Assembly (NCBI GenBank): GCA_012932295.1
Contig: JAAONU010000013.1
Span: 40,934,627-40,998,626, forward strand
From: Cyclina sinensis
Lineage: Eukaryota > Mollusca > Bivalvia > Venerida > Veneridae
Reading direction: 5' to 3'
Length of the DNA: 64,000 bases
This document shows positions 22,878 through 34,570 of the stretch, one piece after another. Within the stretch, counting starts at the first letter, position 1. Every line of letters begins with the position of its first letter. The translations under genes and the position numbers were made by a program. The notes under the pieces are model-generated. The model was not told the origin of the DNA. It worked only from the letters and a program-made list of their open reading frames with translations, and made no database searches.

Positions 22878-22991
22878 AAATTTTTCTCGAAGGTGGTTAA
22901 ACGGATATCTGAAAACAAGTCTCTCAAAGACATTTTGACAACCAATAAAGTTTACTACTTTTACGACCAGAGAAAGAGACTGTTAGTATAG
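22878..22991 (+). pseudogene. Galpha helical-domain / beta-2 exon relic, unit A
   Basis: Reads VVKRISENKSLKDILTTNK then VYYFYDQRKRLL, followed by a donor-like GTATAG. VVKxIxENK resembles the alpha-D helix (VIKRLWxD) and VYYFYDQRKR the beta-2 strand before DVGG. Unit B (38,566-38,885) carries about 200 extra bases between the two halves. Low certainty, but it follows the preceding relic in the correct order. Confidence 0.35.
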
Positions 22992-23751
22992 GACTCACTT
23001 GGCACGCAGGGCTCCATCTGGTCCTCTGTTTGCATTTATAACTTTCATTTGATGCTCCGTGATATTTAAATGGATGTTTTAAAATTCTTACATCATCTTA
23101 TATTTTTTTTACGATTTTCTCGTACTTATATTCTATTTACAAGTGAAAAGAAATGATATGCAATAACCCGCGAAAAAACTGTTTGTTAACTAGTGTACAT
23201 ATATGCGTTTCCTAGTTTGTACTAGGAGATTATATGACTAACATATTGTGACTTAACAGTTACAGTTTCGTTAGTGTATGGCCAATTGAAATTGGAAATT
23301 GCAAATTTTTTATGGAGCTTATAAGGAACATTTTCGGGTGAAAAATAGGACCGTAAAAGGCAGACAACATGATATTAAGTGTTTAGTAGAAAAAAAAACT
23401 CAGAATTAAATCATTGTTTCTAAAACAATTTTGTAATTGATAAATATGGGATGTATTGAATCAATGCAAAGAAAAGCAGCTAGGCACAGGTCGAAACAAA
23501 TATCAGACAGAATCACCACAGACAAGAACCGGAAGAACAGAACAATCGAAGTGCTTCTAGTAGGTTCGTATACACCAGCTGGAAATGTTGAAAAAACAAT
23601 ACCCGCAGTGAGGCGTCTCTTTCAAGTTTTTTTGAGTGTGGTTTTATAGGTTACGGTTGCGTAAGTGATTTGTTTACTTTGAAAAGCACAGAACAAAGGT
23701 CTCGAACGGGCACACGCAGAAAACGACTGGTAACTGAATCTTAAACATGGA

Positions 23752-23829
23752 ACTGAATGTACACTGAAAACCAGAAGACATTCCTAGTATACTGAATGTA
23801 CACTGAAAACCAGAAGACATTCCTAGTAT
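23752..23829. repeat. 39-bp tandem repeat, 2 copies (unit B)
   Basis: Same unit as at 10,290-10,406, with one copy fewer. Confidence 0.9.
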
Positions 23830-25169
23830 ACTGAAAATGCTGGTCTTGTTTTTAGTGACCGTTTTGACTTTTGTTACAGTTTTTGCCATAAAAACATAAT
23901 GTAACATTTTAGAATAACACTTCTGCCTTCGTCAAAAATACGTTTTAAATTACATTTGGTTCATGTGTGCAAGAACACTTATACATACTTAGCCATGTAA
24001 TATAAAATAGAACAATCCGTATAAATCTTGTAATATATATATTATGGAAATACGATGCTTTCAATACATTTTCTTGGCTAGCTTTTCGAAAGTTTTATTT
24101 AAAAAAAGCATTAATGCATCTAGGACGTCTAAAGTCGGGTTGGATAACTTATTTCAGGCGCGGAGACCGCGGACAAGCAGAAGGCAATATAGGATCTCAA
24201 AGCGAAAGTAAATACCAAGTATTTACTAGAATAGTCACATTTAAAGGTTTTTATGTAAAGGTCGTGGTGTTTTGAAAACATTTTTTTCTCAAAAATGTTT
24301 TGAAAGATTTCATGCCTGTTCGAACCTATGAAGTCAAGGCGTTACATGGATGAGTTGACTGACGTATAAGCCGTCTGCTAGGTTATAGTAAGGGTTACTT
24401 AATTACTAATTAAATGTTAAGTAACGACATATCCCGTTTTTCATTCTTTTACCATAACTTTACACTGAATAATGATTTGTCAAGTAACATCATATTCCAA
24501 CGGGCTATAACTTTACACTTTGTTTTGATATATTGTTTCCATATATGGGTATTTCCAGTATATCAAAAAATACAACTCAGAAACTAAATTTGAAACTCTC
24601 ATGATATTTACTGCAAATATTTATATATATTTTTCTTTTAGTTGATAATCACGGTATAGAATATTTGGCTTCAGCGATTTTGGAAAAAAAAAAATGACGG
24701 AACGTTGTGCATTTGTTTGAATTATTGTCACAAACGAATTTGTAAAGATTGTTAAATGTTTGCAGTTTGGCCAGGGTTCTTGACCAAACTCCGAAAGACA
24801 ACTCAAAGGAACTGTTTGTAACCAGTACAAAATATATAGAAGAGACCCATTTTGCCTACAGAAATAAAGAATTCAGGTAACACAATACCAACTCTTTTCT
24901 CAACAGCACTCTTCTTCTTGAATATTTCTGTTACTATAACATTGTTGTATTTTGGCAATAGACGGTTTAAGAAAATTGCTAGTCCTCTATAACGCTTTAA
25001 TGCAAGACAAAATACCTGCAGACTGCAATGAAGAGAAACAATGAAATAATAAAAGCAGAAAATAATAAAAATGATGGTGGTATTGATGATGGTGATGGCG
25101 ACAACTTTTGTGATAATGATCATGGGGATGATGTTGACATATAAACCTGTTAACGCAAAAAACAACTAT

Positions 25170-25373
25170 TTAAACTTATTTATTTTACATCAACTGGGAA
25201 GCAAGTTCTTGCAACCTGTGTACCCTCTCGATGGCTGCTCCCTGTGTTCAAACCAATACTTGCGCCGAAAATGTGGAATGTGGTATTTCTCTGGAGGCTC
25301 TCGCCTTTAGTGGGAATCGAACCAGCAACCTCCAGATCGGGAGACTGTTGGGATAATCCCAATGCTCCTCAAA
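25170..25373 (-). mobile_element. tRNA-derived SINE (unit B)
   Basis: Duplicate of the SINE at 11.8-12.0 kb; this copy keeps a longer tail, reading GATGTAAAATAAATAAGTTT on minus, identical to the tail of the independent copy at 58.3 kb. Confidence 0.7.
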
Positions 25374-25584
25374 AGAACAAATAAAAAGACATATATTGTA
25401 TTTAATTTAGGATTCTCTCTCATTAAACAATACTGACGACATATATGCTATTTAGGATTTTAGATTTAGCCAGTGATGTATCTATCACAAGGACCAAGTG
25501 GATGGGCTGCCTCGAAGACGTGAACATCATAGTGTTTGTCCTTGACATTAGCAAGTACGACATGACAGAGGAAGGGGAAACAGA

Positions 25585-25710
25585 GAATGTAAGTAGTGAG
25601 GCAGCCATCAGGGATAATCAGAATGTTAGTAGTGAGGCAGCCATCAGGGATAATCAGAATGATAAGTATTGTGGCAGCCATCAGGGATAATTAGAATGAT
25701 AAGTACTGTG
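25585..25710 (+). repeat. 36-bp donor-bearing tandem repeat (unit B)
   Basis: Counterpart of 12191-12325. Here the second copy reads GTTAGT rather than GTAAGT, so the duplicated donor is weaker. Confidence 0.8.
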
Positions 25711-26804
25711 GCAGTCAGCATATCCGAGATAAAATTCTAAAGCTGCAACACTCAAACCACAAATATAAAAAATGTTACCTCTTAAGCAAATAATAACTGT
25801 CGCCGTTTCCTGTACTGATCTAGCCAGTATTGTTAAAATCCAAGAAGAAGTGAATGATTGTTGTAAAATGTCTATGGCATATTACAGATATTCGACCAAC
25901 CGCAACAGCACAAAAATGAAATTTGTTGACTCGCTTATTTGTTATATGATAGTTTAACGCCGATAGCACTGAAGGTGAGAGTGTGATACCAGTATGGCTG
26001 TATGATAAGAAACACATACAGATTCCAATAAACCAACTACCAATCTACTACACATCTGTAGCATTTTAACCTTTGCTCTGCTGGAGGCAATTAACTTTGC
26101 CTTTGCGATCAGTGCAGACCAAGATCAGCGTGCACATCTATGTTGTCTGATCATGTTCTGCACTATTCGCCATCCAGTCAGTAAATTTTCAATAAGCACT
26201 ACTACAAACAATTAATGGATTTGTCCAAATTGAAAGAATTTAGATCTTTAGCATGTAAGGGTCAATAATAAACAACACAACCTTTTGCAGTAGTAATAAC
26301 AACGATAGGGCTTCGAAGTCCGACGTACCAAAAAAGTACCAATTTCTTTCTTACTTGCGTCCATTCACCCTGCATATCATACCTTCGTACTCAGAAGAAT
26401 TTTGCCGGTAAGATCTAAACATTCTAATACAGCTGCGTTCTTAACCAATAAATCTCCATACTGAACGGAACAATATTGAATCTCAGCAACAAGGAATATA
26501 ACTAGGCCCCGAAACATCTATATGGCAGAGGATCATAACAAAATTATTAAATTAAATGTCATACCTTACAGTTATTAGTATTAAAGAAGATAAACAATGT
26601 GTTTAAATTTTAACCCAGTGTCCACGTCCAATCCACGTGTAATCATGGATATTACATAGAAATCCAAAGAGTTTATTCTTCCATGAAATATTTAATTCCA
26701 GCACCTTAAAAGTTTTGAAATAGCGAGCGATTGTTTCCAAAGTTGTGTCCTCTAAATAGTTTATTGCCATTCAGTATCGATCCAGTTAAACAAGTCGTGC
26801 ATTA

Positions 26805-27220
26805 GGCAGCTAGAGGATTCTAACTAAATTTAAAAATTGATCATTATCTCGGTTCATCCTCAGAGCCTGAACTCCGCCACTTCAGGGCGTCAGCGCTTTG
26901 CTTATATCAGATGATTATAATTATATACTTGCCATACAGATGACTCTGTGGCTACATAAACCAATAGCATCTGGCGAAATTGAATGAACAACAGAAACAA
27001 AGTTGTTTAAAATTTTCCAGTCTCAATGGAAAATTAACCTTCACAACCATTAGCATTTGAACTGTAGTTTACAATGTAGAAAAACATGTCAGAATTTAAG
27101 AATACACCCATGAACCATTTCTGTTTCGGGTCAGAATTCCGGTTCTAATTATTACAATACTTGTTTTGTGTTTCTTTTTTGTGTTTTTGTTGTTGTTGTG
27201 TTTTGTTTATTTTAAGTTAA
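26805..27220. mobile_element. Insertion of about 415 bp specific to unit B, unclassified
   Basis: Unit A runs directly from CAAGTCTGCATTA to AGCTGCATTCCACATG, whereas in unit B these flanks are separated by about 415 bp. No terminal repeats or coding frame were recognised. Confidence 0.5.
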
Positions 27221-27660
27221 GGCTGCATTCTACATGTACTTTGTTAAGTAAAAAGCAGAACATTTGTATATTTTGTCAGTTGTTCACTTAAAGACTTCCT
27301 ATGAATAAAACTCAACTAAAATGATTATGTCAAACTTAAAAAATCAGTATAAAAAAGTTAATGATACTAATATTTTGTATATTAGACATTTTTGTTTTAT
27401 TTCAGAATCATATATACCAAAGTATGAAGTTATTTGAGGATCTCTGTAACTGCCGGTGGTTCCGGGAGAAGTCAATCCTGATTTACCTAAATAATGTGGA
27501 GTCGTTTCAAAACAAATTCAAAGTGACACCATTTATAAATGTTTTCCCTCAATACGAAGGTACTATATAGATACCATCTATGTTTACAAGATCTTAAAAA
27601 TTACTATTATTGTAAGTGCGTGTGGTACGTAATAAGTGGTCCGGCCATTGGGCAGTTGTA

Positions 27661-29518
27661 CGAGGGGTGATTCAAAAGTTCGCGGAATTGCTTTATTACT
27701 AGAACGGAAAAGACAATACAAACACAAAAATTACATCACTCGATACGTTTACTCAATACTAAAGCAGAGCCGTAATCTCATTGAAATACATTTACTAATA
27801 AATCGTTTGTACATATTTGAATTGTATACATGACCGGCACTTGACGCACGCCATCACGACGTCGACGTCACTAACGGTCAAATTCTAGCGTACGATTCAC
27901 CTTCTCGACGTAATCGCCGCCCGTCGCTACACACTTCCTATGCCTTTGTACCCATTGCATAAATGTTACCTTAAACCAATCCTGACTGAATGAAGAGATT
28001 ACTTCACGAGCCTTATTGCGTAGCTCTAATGTTGTTTCAAATCTCTGGCCTCTGAGTTCCCTCTTCATATCTGGAAACAGACGAAAGTCCATCGGTGCTA
28101 GATCCGGGCTGTACGGCGGATGTGGTAAGAGACTGAAACCAAGCAGTGAAATCTCTAACTCTGTACTCTGTGCCCGATGTGCTGGAGCGTTGTCATGATG
28201 GAGTATAACATCATCCAGTACCAACAGGGGGCGCTTGCGGCGCAGAGCCTGTATCAGATCGCGTCTAAGCACCTGAAGTCAAACAAACAAACGGGAAAAC
28301 ATGAAATAATTTAAGTTTAAGAAAGTAAAAAGCGGCACATTTTAAATAATATTTTTATATATTTTGTTATTTGAAACAATACATACTGTAAAATATTAGT
28401 TTGTTATAAAAATAATATATAAGTGTTGATCGTTTGTATGACTAAAATGCGGCATACCTTTGAATAATAGTCGGCATTTACGGTACATCCGTCGCGCACC
28501 TTGTGTTGAAGCAAAAGCCCTTGTCTATCCATGAAGAAGATGAACATTTCCTTTTTGCAGCTGCGTGTTGTCCTGGCCTTTTTTGGTGGAGGTGTGTCTG
28601 GTGACTTCCAGACGGACGACTGCTGTTTCGACTCTGGATCATAATGGTATAACCATGTCTCGTCTGTCGTGATGATTTTGTCCAAAAACTCGTCACCCTG
28701 TGCGTCGTACAGATCCAGAAATTGCTGAGAACATTCTAACCTCCGCTGCTTGTTTTCATCAGTCAGAAGTCTGGGCACCCAACGCGCAGATACTTTGGAC
28801 ATATTTAGCTCTTCTGTAAGAATTCGTTGCACAGTAGAATACGATAGGGAGAGTTCCTCTGCAATACCCCTAACCGTTAAGCGCCGGTCGTTGTCCAAAA
28901 GCTCTCTCACTAACGTTGCGTTGCTCGTCGTCATAGCGGATGCTGGTCTACCTGCTCTATCGTCATCAAGTACCGATTTTCTGCCGTTCCGAAATCGCTC
29001 ATGCCATTTGTAGACAAACGATTTACCACAAGGTTGTAATGTATGCGAGTTTTTAATTTGATTCAACGTCTCAACTGGTGTAAGTTTGAGTCCAACACAA
29101 AATTTCACAACTGCGCGTAGCTCCAATTCACTTGTTGACGTCGCGGAAGAAGTTGAAGACATGGCGACAACTCGCTGCTGTGGAGTAACGGTTCAACGTA
29201 ATGTAATCAAAATTATAGGAAATGACGTCAACACGTCATTCTAACGTCAGTTACGTTCGCGCCAAAATTGAGCAACATTTGAAAACATACTATCGTCTGA
29301 AGTGAATTAGTAAAACGAAATATTTTGGCCTGCTTCAAGTCACCTAACCGTGGTTGCTATGGAGACCATTTATATTCTTCCGGTTACACATATTCCATAA
29401 ACTAAACGAAAATGTTAGTTAAAATACGTTGAATTATATTTATGCGAAATTTAATGTGATTCGGTGAAAAAATAAATGATTTAGAGATAAATTCCGCGAA
29501 CTTTTGAATCACCCCTCG
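27661..29518 (-). mobile_element. Complete mariner transposon
   Basis: 1,858 bp with perfect 29-bp inverted termini starting CGAGGGGTGATTCAAAAGTT, flanked by TA on both sides (27659-27660 and 29519-29520). The orthologous position in unit A (13,868-13,869) is an empty TA site, which proves insertion and TA duplication. It interrupts the last intron of Galpha-like 2B. Confidence 0.97.
27871..29162 (-). CDS. Mariner transposase (DD34D), with one intron
   Basis: Exon 1 is 28458-29162 and exon 2 is 27871-28272, joined across a 185-bp GT-AG intron (AAAG then GTATGCC; TTGACTTCAG then GTGC), giving 368 residues. The N-terminal half has paired helix-turn-helix DNA-binding segments (SFVYKWHERFRNGRKS; LSYSTVQRIL). 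Catalytic residues: Asp in TTDETWLYHYDPESK, Asp in HHDNAPAH, and Asp in SPDLAPMDFRLFP, with 34 residues between the last two (DD34D). The transposase cuts at the inverted ends and inserts at TA. No stop or frameshift is visible, so the element may be active or only recently silent. Mariner transposases usually lack introns; reading straight through the 185-bp segment would meet stops after about 16 residues. Confidence 0.92.
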
Positions 29519-30178
29519 TATATTGGTGGGAATTCTGCACGCAGTTACCAGAATGCCGAATCACCTGATCTAAACCTCTAACACTTTAATGTTTTTTTGT
29601 ATACTGTACTTAATCATTTAATCTTTGTAAGTTTGCACTGTTTCTCTAAGCTTTTGGTTTTTGTTCCTGTTACGACAAAACAAAATTTAAACTTCTTTTT
29701 TTTTGTTTGTTCATAGGTTCGGACGATCTTAATGACGTTTCGGAGTATATTTTACGTAGGTTAAAAGATCTTGACCATACAAGTCCATCGCCTGAGATTT
29801 ACAAGCAGATCGTTTGCATAGATGGTAACTGGTTGTCTACTTTTAACGATATGATTGATATGTTCTCAGGAGAGGAAATCATTGAGACCTGGCCATATGG
29901 ACATGTGCAATATAGTATTTATGATGAGCCATGGTGCAATCTGTGTATCTATGCTATATGGATGGTTCTGCGCTGTTGCTGTGAGTCACCGTGCTGTAGA
30001 TCATCGCGACAACTACGCTATCATTAAGCATTAAGCGCCAAAACAACATCATAATATATCGTTTTAGGTTTCTTCAGGAGGCAAGAAACTTTCACCTGCT
30101 AAATTCTTATCAAGAATAAAGATTATCCACTGTTTCAAATCGTAGATAAGTATATACCAGTATGTCTTTCGTATTGAA

Positions 30179-30212
30179 TACGAGGGGCGTTTCATAAGCT
30201 CGCAGCTTTGCT
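30179..30212. mobile_element. Mariner-type terminal repeat remnant (unit B)
   Basis: TACGAGGGGCGTTTCATAAG followed by CTCGCAGC; the unit B counterpart of 14,789-14,825. Confidence 0.4.
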
Positions 30213-30522
30213 TTATTTCTTCAACCTTCGATGATTTATCACACAAACAAATACGGCTAAAGATATGTTTACCTATGACTGACTTACAGGCATGGAACAC
30301 TTAATTTTAAATGCGATATTGAACAAGGGTATAATGTAGTGCTTTAAGCACACCGACGATTGATTGATTTGAAATTCTTCCTCGAGATATCTCCGTTTAT
30401 ATATTGTTTCGAGTATTTATAAACAACGCTTTGGTAGCTGCTTTTCCTTTATTATATTCCTATAAAATTGAGTTTTCTTATAAAACCAAAATCATATTAT
30501 GACATGCCAGGCGTGCGCGTCC

Positions 30523-33500
30523 TTACTTTCCGACAGCCACATCTCCCTGAAAATTGACGAAAATCAAAAAGGTAATTCTATAGCATAAGCACATTCAGAA
30601 ACACCAGTGTAATGACTGCGTCGTACTGCATTGTCAATCTTAAGCAGGAAGGTAAATACTTATGCTATAGTTCTTCTTTCAAAAGCAAGATGTTCATTGG
30701 AATTGGAATGCTGCAGCACAGTTTGTAAAATATCATATTTCATTTCATTTTCAAACATCTTTCGATTGATAAGTAGGAAACGTCTTTGTTATTATTTCTT
30801 TTCTGTTTCATTGCTTGTCTCAGTTCATGTAATTTCAGAGAATTCTGCAAGAGGCTTTGCTTCTGTACTTTTAACATTTCTGCTCTTCCCCGTGAACGTA
30901 AACCGTATCTTATTTATATTATCGTATATTATCGTATATTATTTTTAAGAGTTTGATGTTACACTTACTGTTTTACATGCGCTTGGAAGATTGAACGCAT
31001 CAGGACTTATCGTATACTGTATAATATCTGCATAGATCACGCTCTCTGAAATTCTTGTGCCTGCAATACAGTGAACTATTGTGTAAATACAAGTCCATTT
31101 TGTCAGCTGAAAAATACATATCTACCCACAAAAATATTATTTCGAAATAACAGAACGAGATTTGCCTATCAAGTCGGATGCCGTCAGCTGAGGTCCGTAA
31201 GGTATCTGGAGCCGACTGAGAGGCGGCCATAGTGACAGGAGGTGCAGAGCGGCGCGTCTGTTTAAATTATAAATGCCCTTTGAAATTGGAATGTGAACTG
31301 CATTTAACTAAGTCTCACAACATCTTTTCTTTTTCAAAAAACTGTCCAAGTAAATATAAAGGACTGTATTAAAGAAACAGATACGATCTCTACAGACTTT
31401 ATTTAATCACCCTTGTGTTAATTTTTGTTGTTGTCCTAAATACCATGAATTAAAGTTGACATACTTGGAAAATATCATATCCAACTATGTATAAAAAAAA
31501 CAAATTGATATTAATGTTCTCGAGTCAAAAAGACAGGCTACGAAATTCTGTGTTTTAAGAAAATATTATAGCTGATATATGAGTACATGTTTTCAAATAG
31601 ATATCTTGTGCTTTTAGATGCACATTATACACTGTCTTTGCTTCATCTCTTTTATATATGTATGTCTGTCATATTTTGATGTTTTGGTAATAGCTAAAGG
31701 CATTACTATTAACTGAAACTAAACGGAAATTATTCTTTACCGTACTCGTCTGTTCCAAAACGTGTCATAGTTATAGGTGTGCAGTCATCAGATGTTGTTG
31801 CCATAGTATACCGAAAGTTCTTAAACACGCCCTCCCACACATTTACCATAGTTCCACCATTAACAGAGCCTAGTCTGTATGTTCCCATATGTTGTAAAGT
31901 ACCTGAAAACGATATTAAATATCTCAGTATTTACGAATTAAATAGTTTGTTACGAAGGTGCATACAGAATTTTAACAAATAAACAAGCTTCGTATGGGGA
32001 AAAGTGAACTTTTCTCAGGTGACAAATAACTTGACGCTTCAGAAGCTTATATATCTTGAGTGACATTTTGAATATATATTTATAACTGTCCGTAAAATCA
32101 TCAGTGAACATTATTAATTAAAACATTACTACAGGCAGACGAACCAGACGTGTAATAAAAGTGGAAAATAGTGTTTGCGAATAGTGTTTGCAAATTTTTT
32201 CTGTGTTTGAAGCTCACGTCTCCTGACATGCGCACAGGGCTTTACCGTCACAAATAATTGTTTTTTGGTTGCACCGAGGTCAAATGTATCAGTACAATAT
32301 ACTTAGCATTTAAAAGAACCAGGGGTTCTCTGGAACTAGACGCTTTTTTGTCTTGCAATATCCCCAACAACAGAATATAACAATTCTTCAAGGGTCGGCG
32401 TTTGTAAGGACAATATTTGCAGACGAGAAATAAGTTCTAAGAGCAAAAAGGAAGAAGCACTTAAGCTGACGTGTACAAAATCGAAGTTTTACTTTTCTTT
32501 CAGTAAGCCATACAAGTTTTCCCTACCCTACTGATACTTACTGGGCACACAAGGATCAGTCTGGTCTTCTGTAATCATTGCGACGTTACACTTGTTCATA
32601 TCCCCCATTGTATATTTCTTCATCTGAAAAAATAAACAAACAAAAGTGACGAATTACATGTAATGTTTGTTTCTTCAATACACATTTTATTATATGCGAA
32701 GGAAAAAGGTGTACGACTATTGAAATACTTGACAGAAACAGTTTTTTTTTCCAACGGTTCTTTACGTATGTTAGAAAAGTTCTTTGGCCAAACGCCGAAA
32801 GACATGGAGAAGTTCTCTAACGACATTGGTTTTATAGCAAGTTACTAGAAAATAGTGGTAGATCATCGGTAATGTGGGGTGGTCATTCACAGAATTGTAA
32901 AATAATTGAAAGTAAGTCAAGTGGGCCTTTCTATGACCCTACACATGAAATCTGAGAACAATACTTTGAAAATGAAACACAATTTTAAGCAAAAATTATA
33001 CAGAATGTTCAAAGGAATTCTATCCTATATACATACGTGTCTGTAGTCATTATAAACCGTGTAGTTTTGTGTGGTTTCCGTTGTTCCGTTTACTGTGTAC
33101 ACTGTACCCATAGCTCTCTCCATCCTCATATCTCTGTCATAGTCAAACATTAGTCTGTTCTGAAAATGAAAACAAAAATAATTGAAAAATTAGCAGTGAA
33201 ATGCTTCAAACTAGTAACGTTTTACGAGCAGTTGCTATAAGTGTAATGATTTTTTCATAGCAAGTAATTTGTATTTTTTTTTAATGAGAGAAATTGCTGA
33301 ATTCGAAAATTGCATGGCAGATAATAAATAAGTTGTGTATCTAGTTTAAAGTAACCAGCTCCAAACAAGACTTATAGCTATTTTTTATGAAATCTACTTA
33401 TAAAATGTACAAATCTCATAACATCCCAATATATTCTTTCATAGAAAAAAGTGGCATTATCGTGTGAAGCAATACGAATTTCTAAATGCTCTTGTATATG

Positions 33501-34509
33501 AATCATTTTACGAGGTCAGAGTTGTAAGTAACACTAACAAATAAATAATGGTAGTCATTTTTCAGATAGACGTTCCGTAGATAATCAAACATCAAATTCA
33601 TAAAGTTAATTAAAATTATTCTCCGTCTCCATCCCTGGTTCAACTTGAATACACACGTGTTTATATGGAGAAGTATAATGGGGGACATTAGTTGATTATC
33701 TACTCTGAATACTCCCTGATATTACTTTGGTCCTTCCATTTGGATTCCTCTGCTTTTATCGCTATATTCTCTTTTGATATGGTGATAATTAAACCTAATT
33801 ATTTGCAACAGTGGTAGTCAGATTACACAATAAATTTAGCAATGTTTTGTTAACACCATTATCTTTGTTCTTTAATAATCCTAACTTTTTATTTAATATA
33901 TAAGTGACAATTTTCACAACTAAAAGTCAAGACCATCACAGTTAGAAACAAGGATAAAGTCAGAGGATTCCAACTGAAAGGACCAATGTGCTATTTGGTC
34001 TACCTTTGATGTTATCTGAGTAAGGGAGATAATTTGTTATCAGGAATGTCCCTCATTGAAAATTACCAAATATGTCTTCTTCTATAAAATTTAGTATGCA
34101 ACACTCGTCAATAAATATAAATTCCAGACATGTATTTTTCGTACAGTAGTTAGCAATACCGAGTAAAGCTTATGTAGCTTTTTTCTGGCTGTACTTGGAC
34201 AACATATAAATTTACTTATTCCCTCTGTTTTTAATTAAAGTTTCCTTAGCTATTGTTACAATCGACCATTAATCACAGTAATATTTACAATGAATTTTAT
34301 CTGTGCAATGGGTAAGTAATTCCCTGAAGTTGAGTACAAAATAGTTGACTTACATCTGTAATTACAGGTACAGTGCTACCATTGACCAAGTAAGCTGTAG
34401 TAATTTTCATCTTTCCTGTCCATTTCTTGCTCACACAACATGGCTTCTCCATTGCATAGAGAAGCCCAAGTAGCGAAGCTACAACAGCTAGTTTTATCAG
34501 AGTTGACAT
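30523..34509 (-). CDS. Ependymin-related secreted protein (copy 1B)
   Basis: Exons on minus: 34354-34509, 33037-33159, 32542-32623, 31741-31902, 30969-31060, 30523-30546; 639 bp, 212 residues, every exon the same length as in copy 1A. The signal peptide MSTLIKLAVVASLLGLLYA and the cysteine pattern (EKPCC, NKCNV, DPCVP, DDCTP, CK) are kept. Differences from 1A include a start of exon 3 MKKYTMGDMNKC and a change LSKKW to VSKKW. No disruption seen, so both 1A and 1B look functional. A MITE-like insertion lies in intron 1. Confidence 0.85.
32755..32848 (+). pseudogene. Galpha-like exon relic (unit B)
   Basis: Counterpart of 17,075-17,176, reading RMLEKFFGQTPKDMEKF; open to the same stop. Confidence 0.4.
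33675..34056. mobile_element. MITE-like insertion specific to unit B
   Basis: About 380 bp absent from unit A at the matching site (about 18,413). The ends are imperfect inverted repeats: TAATGGGGGACATTAG at the left and its reverse, ending GAATGTCCCTCATT, at the right. No coding capacity. Confidence 0.6.
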
Positions 34510-34562
34510 GACAGTTTCGTTGATGTTCGATTTGTGATATGGCACATTAAGACTTAGTTCTC

Positions 34563-34570
34563 TATTTATA
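34563..34570 (-). promoter_or_regulatory. TATA box of ependymin 1B
   Basis: TATAAATA on minus, 54-61 bp before the start codon at 34509, as in copy 1A. Confidence 0.6.

Larger units (their letters stand above)
8835..23037. repeat. Segmental duplication, unit A
   Basis: Unit A holds Galpha-like 2A (plus) and two ependymin-related genes (minus) and is repeated in the same order and orientation in unit B. Its right end is a sharp junction: within exon 3 of the second ependymin gene the sequence switches at TGCATTT to TATAACTTTC, which is the left end of the unit (compare 8835-8850). Unit-specific events after duplication include the 29-bp minisatellite at 17.8 kb in A, and in B the mariner and two insertions. 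Confidence 0.85.
20372..23037 (-). pseudogene. Ependymin-related gene 2A, truncated and frameshifted
   Basis: Exons matching those of the complete copy 2B: last exon 20372-20395 (ends GDMVVGK), 20799-20890, 21301-21451, and a partial exon 22999-23037. The 21301-21451 exon is 151 bp instead of 162: 11 bases present in copy 2B (around 37,097-37,107) are missing, shifting the frame and creating an early stop. The partial exon breaks off mid-way at the duplication junction, so the first two exons, signal peptide and promoter are absent. Dead by three independent criteria. Confidence 0.85.
23446..30027 (+). pseudogene. Galpha-like 2B, duplicate of 2A with a disrupted exon 2
   Basis: Exons correspond one to one with 2A: 23446-23563, 24158-24203, 24766-24876, 25456-25588, 27406-27559, 29717-30027, all of equal length. 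The N-terminus is MGCIES, a good N-myristoylation signal that 2A has lost (MECIES). Exon 2 has an in-frame TAG (24190-24192, CAG in 2A), and its donor is changed from GCGTAAGT to GCGAAAGT; the next GT, four bases on, would change the frame. Exons 3 to 6 remain fully open with mainly conservative changes, for example the tail CCCESPCC in place of CCCMSPCC. So either the gene died recently, or a transcript avoids exon 2. A mariner sits in the last intron (27,661-29,518). Confidence 0.7.
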
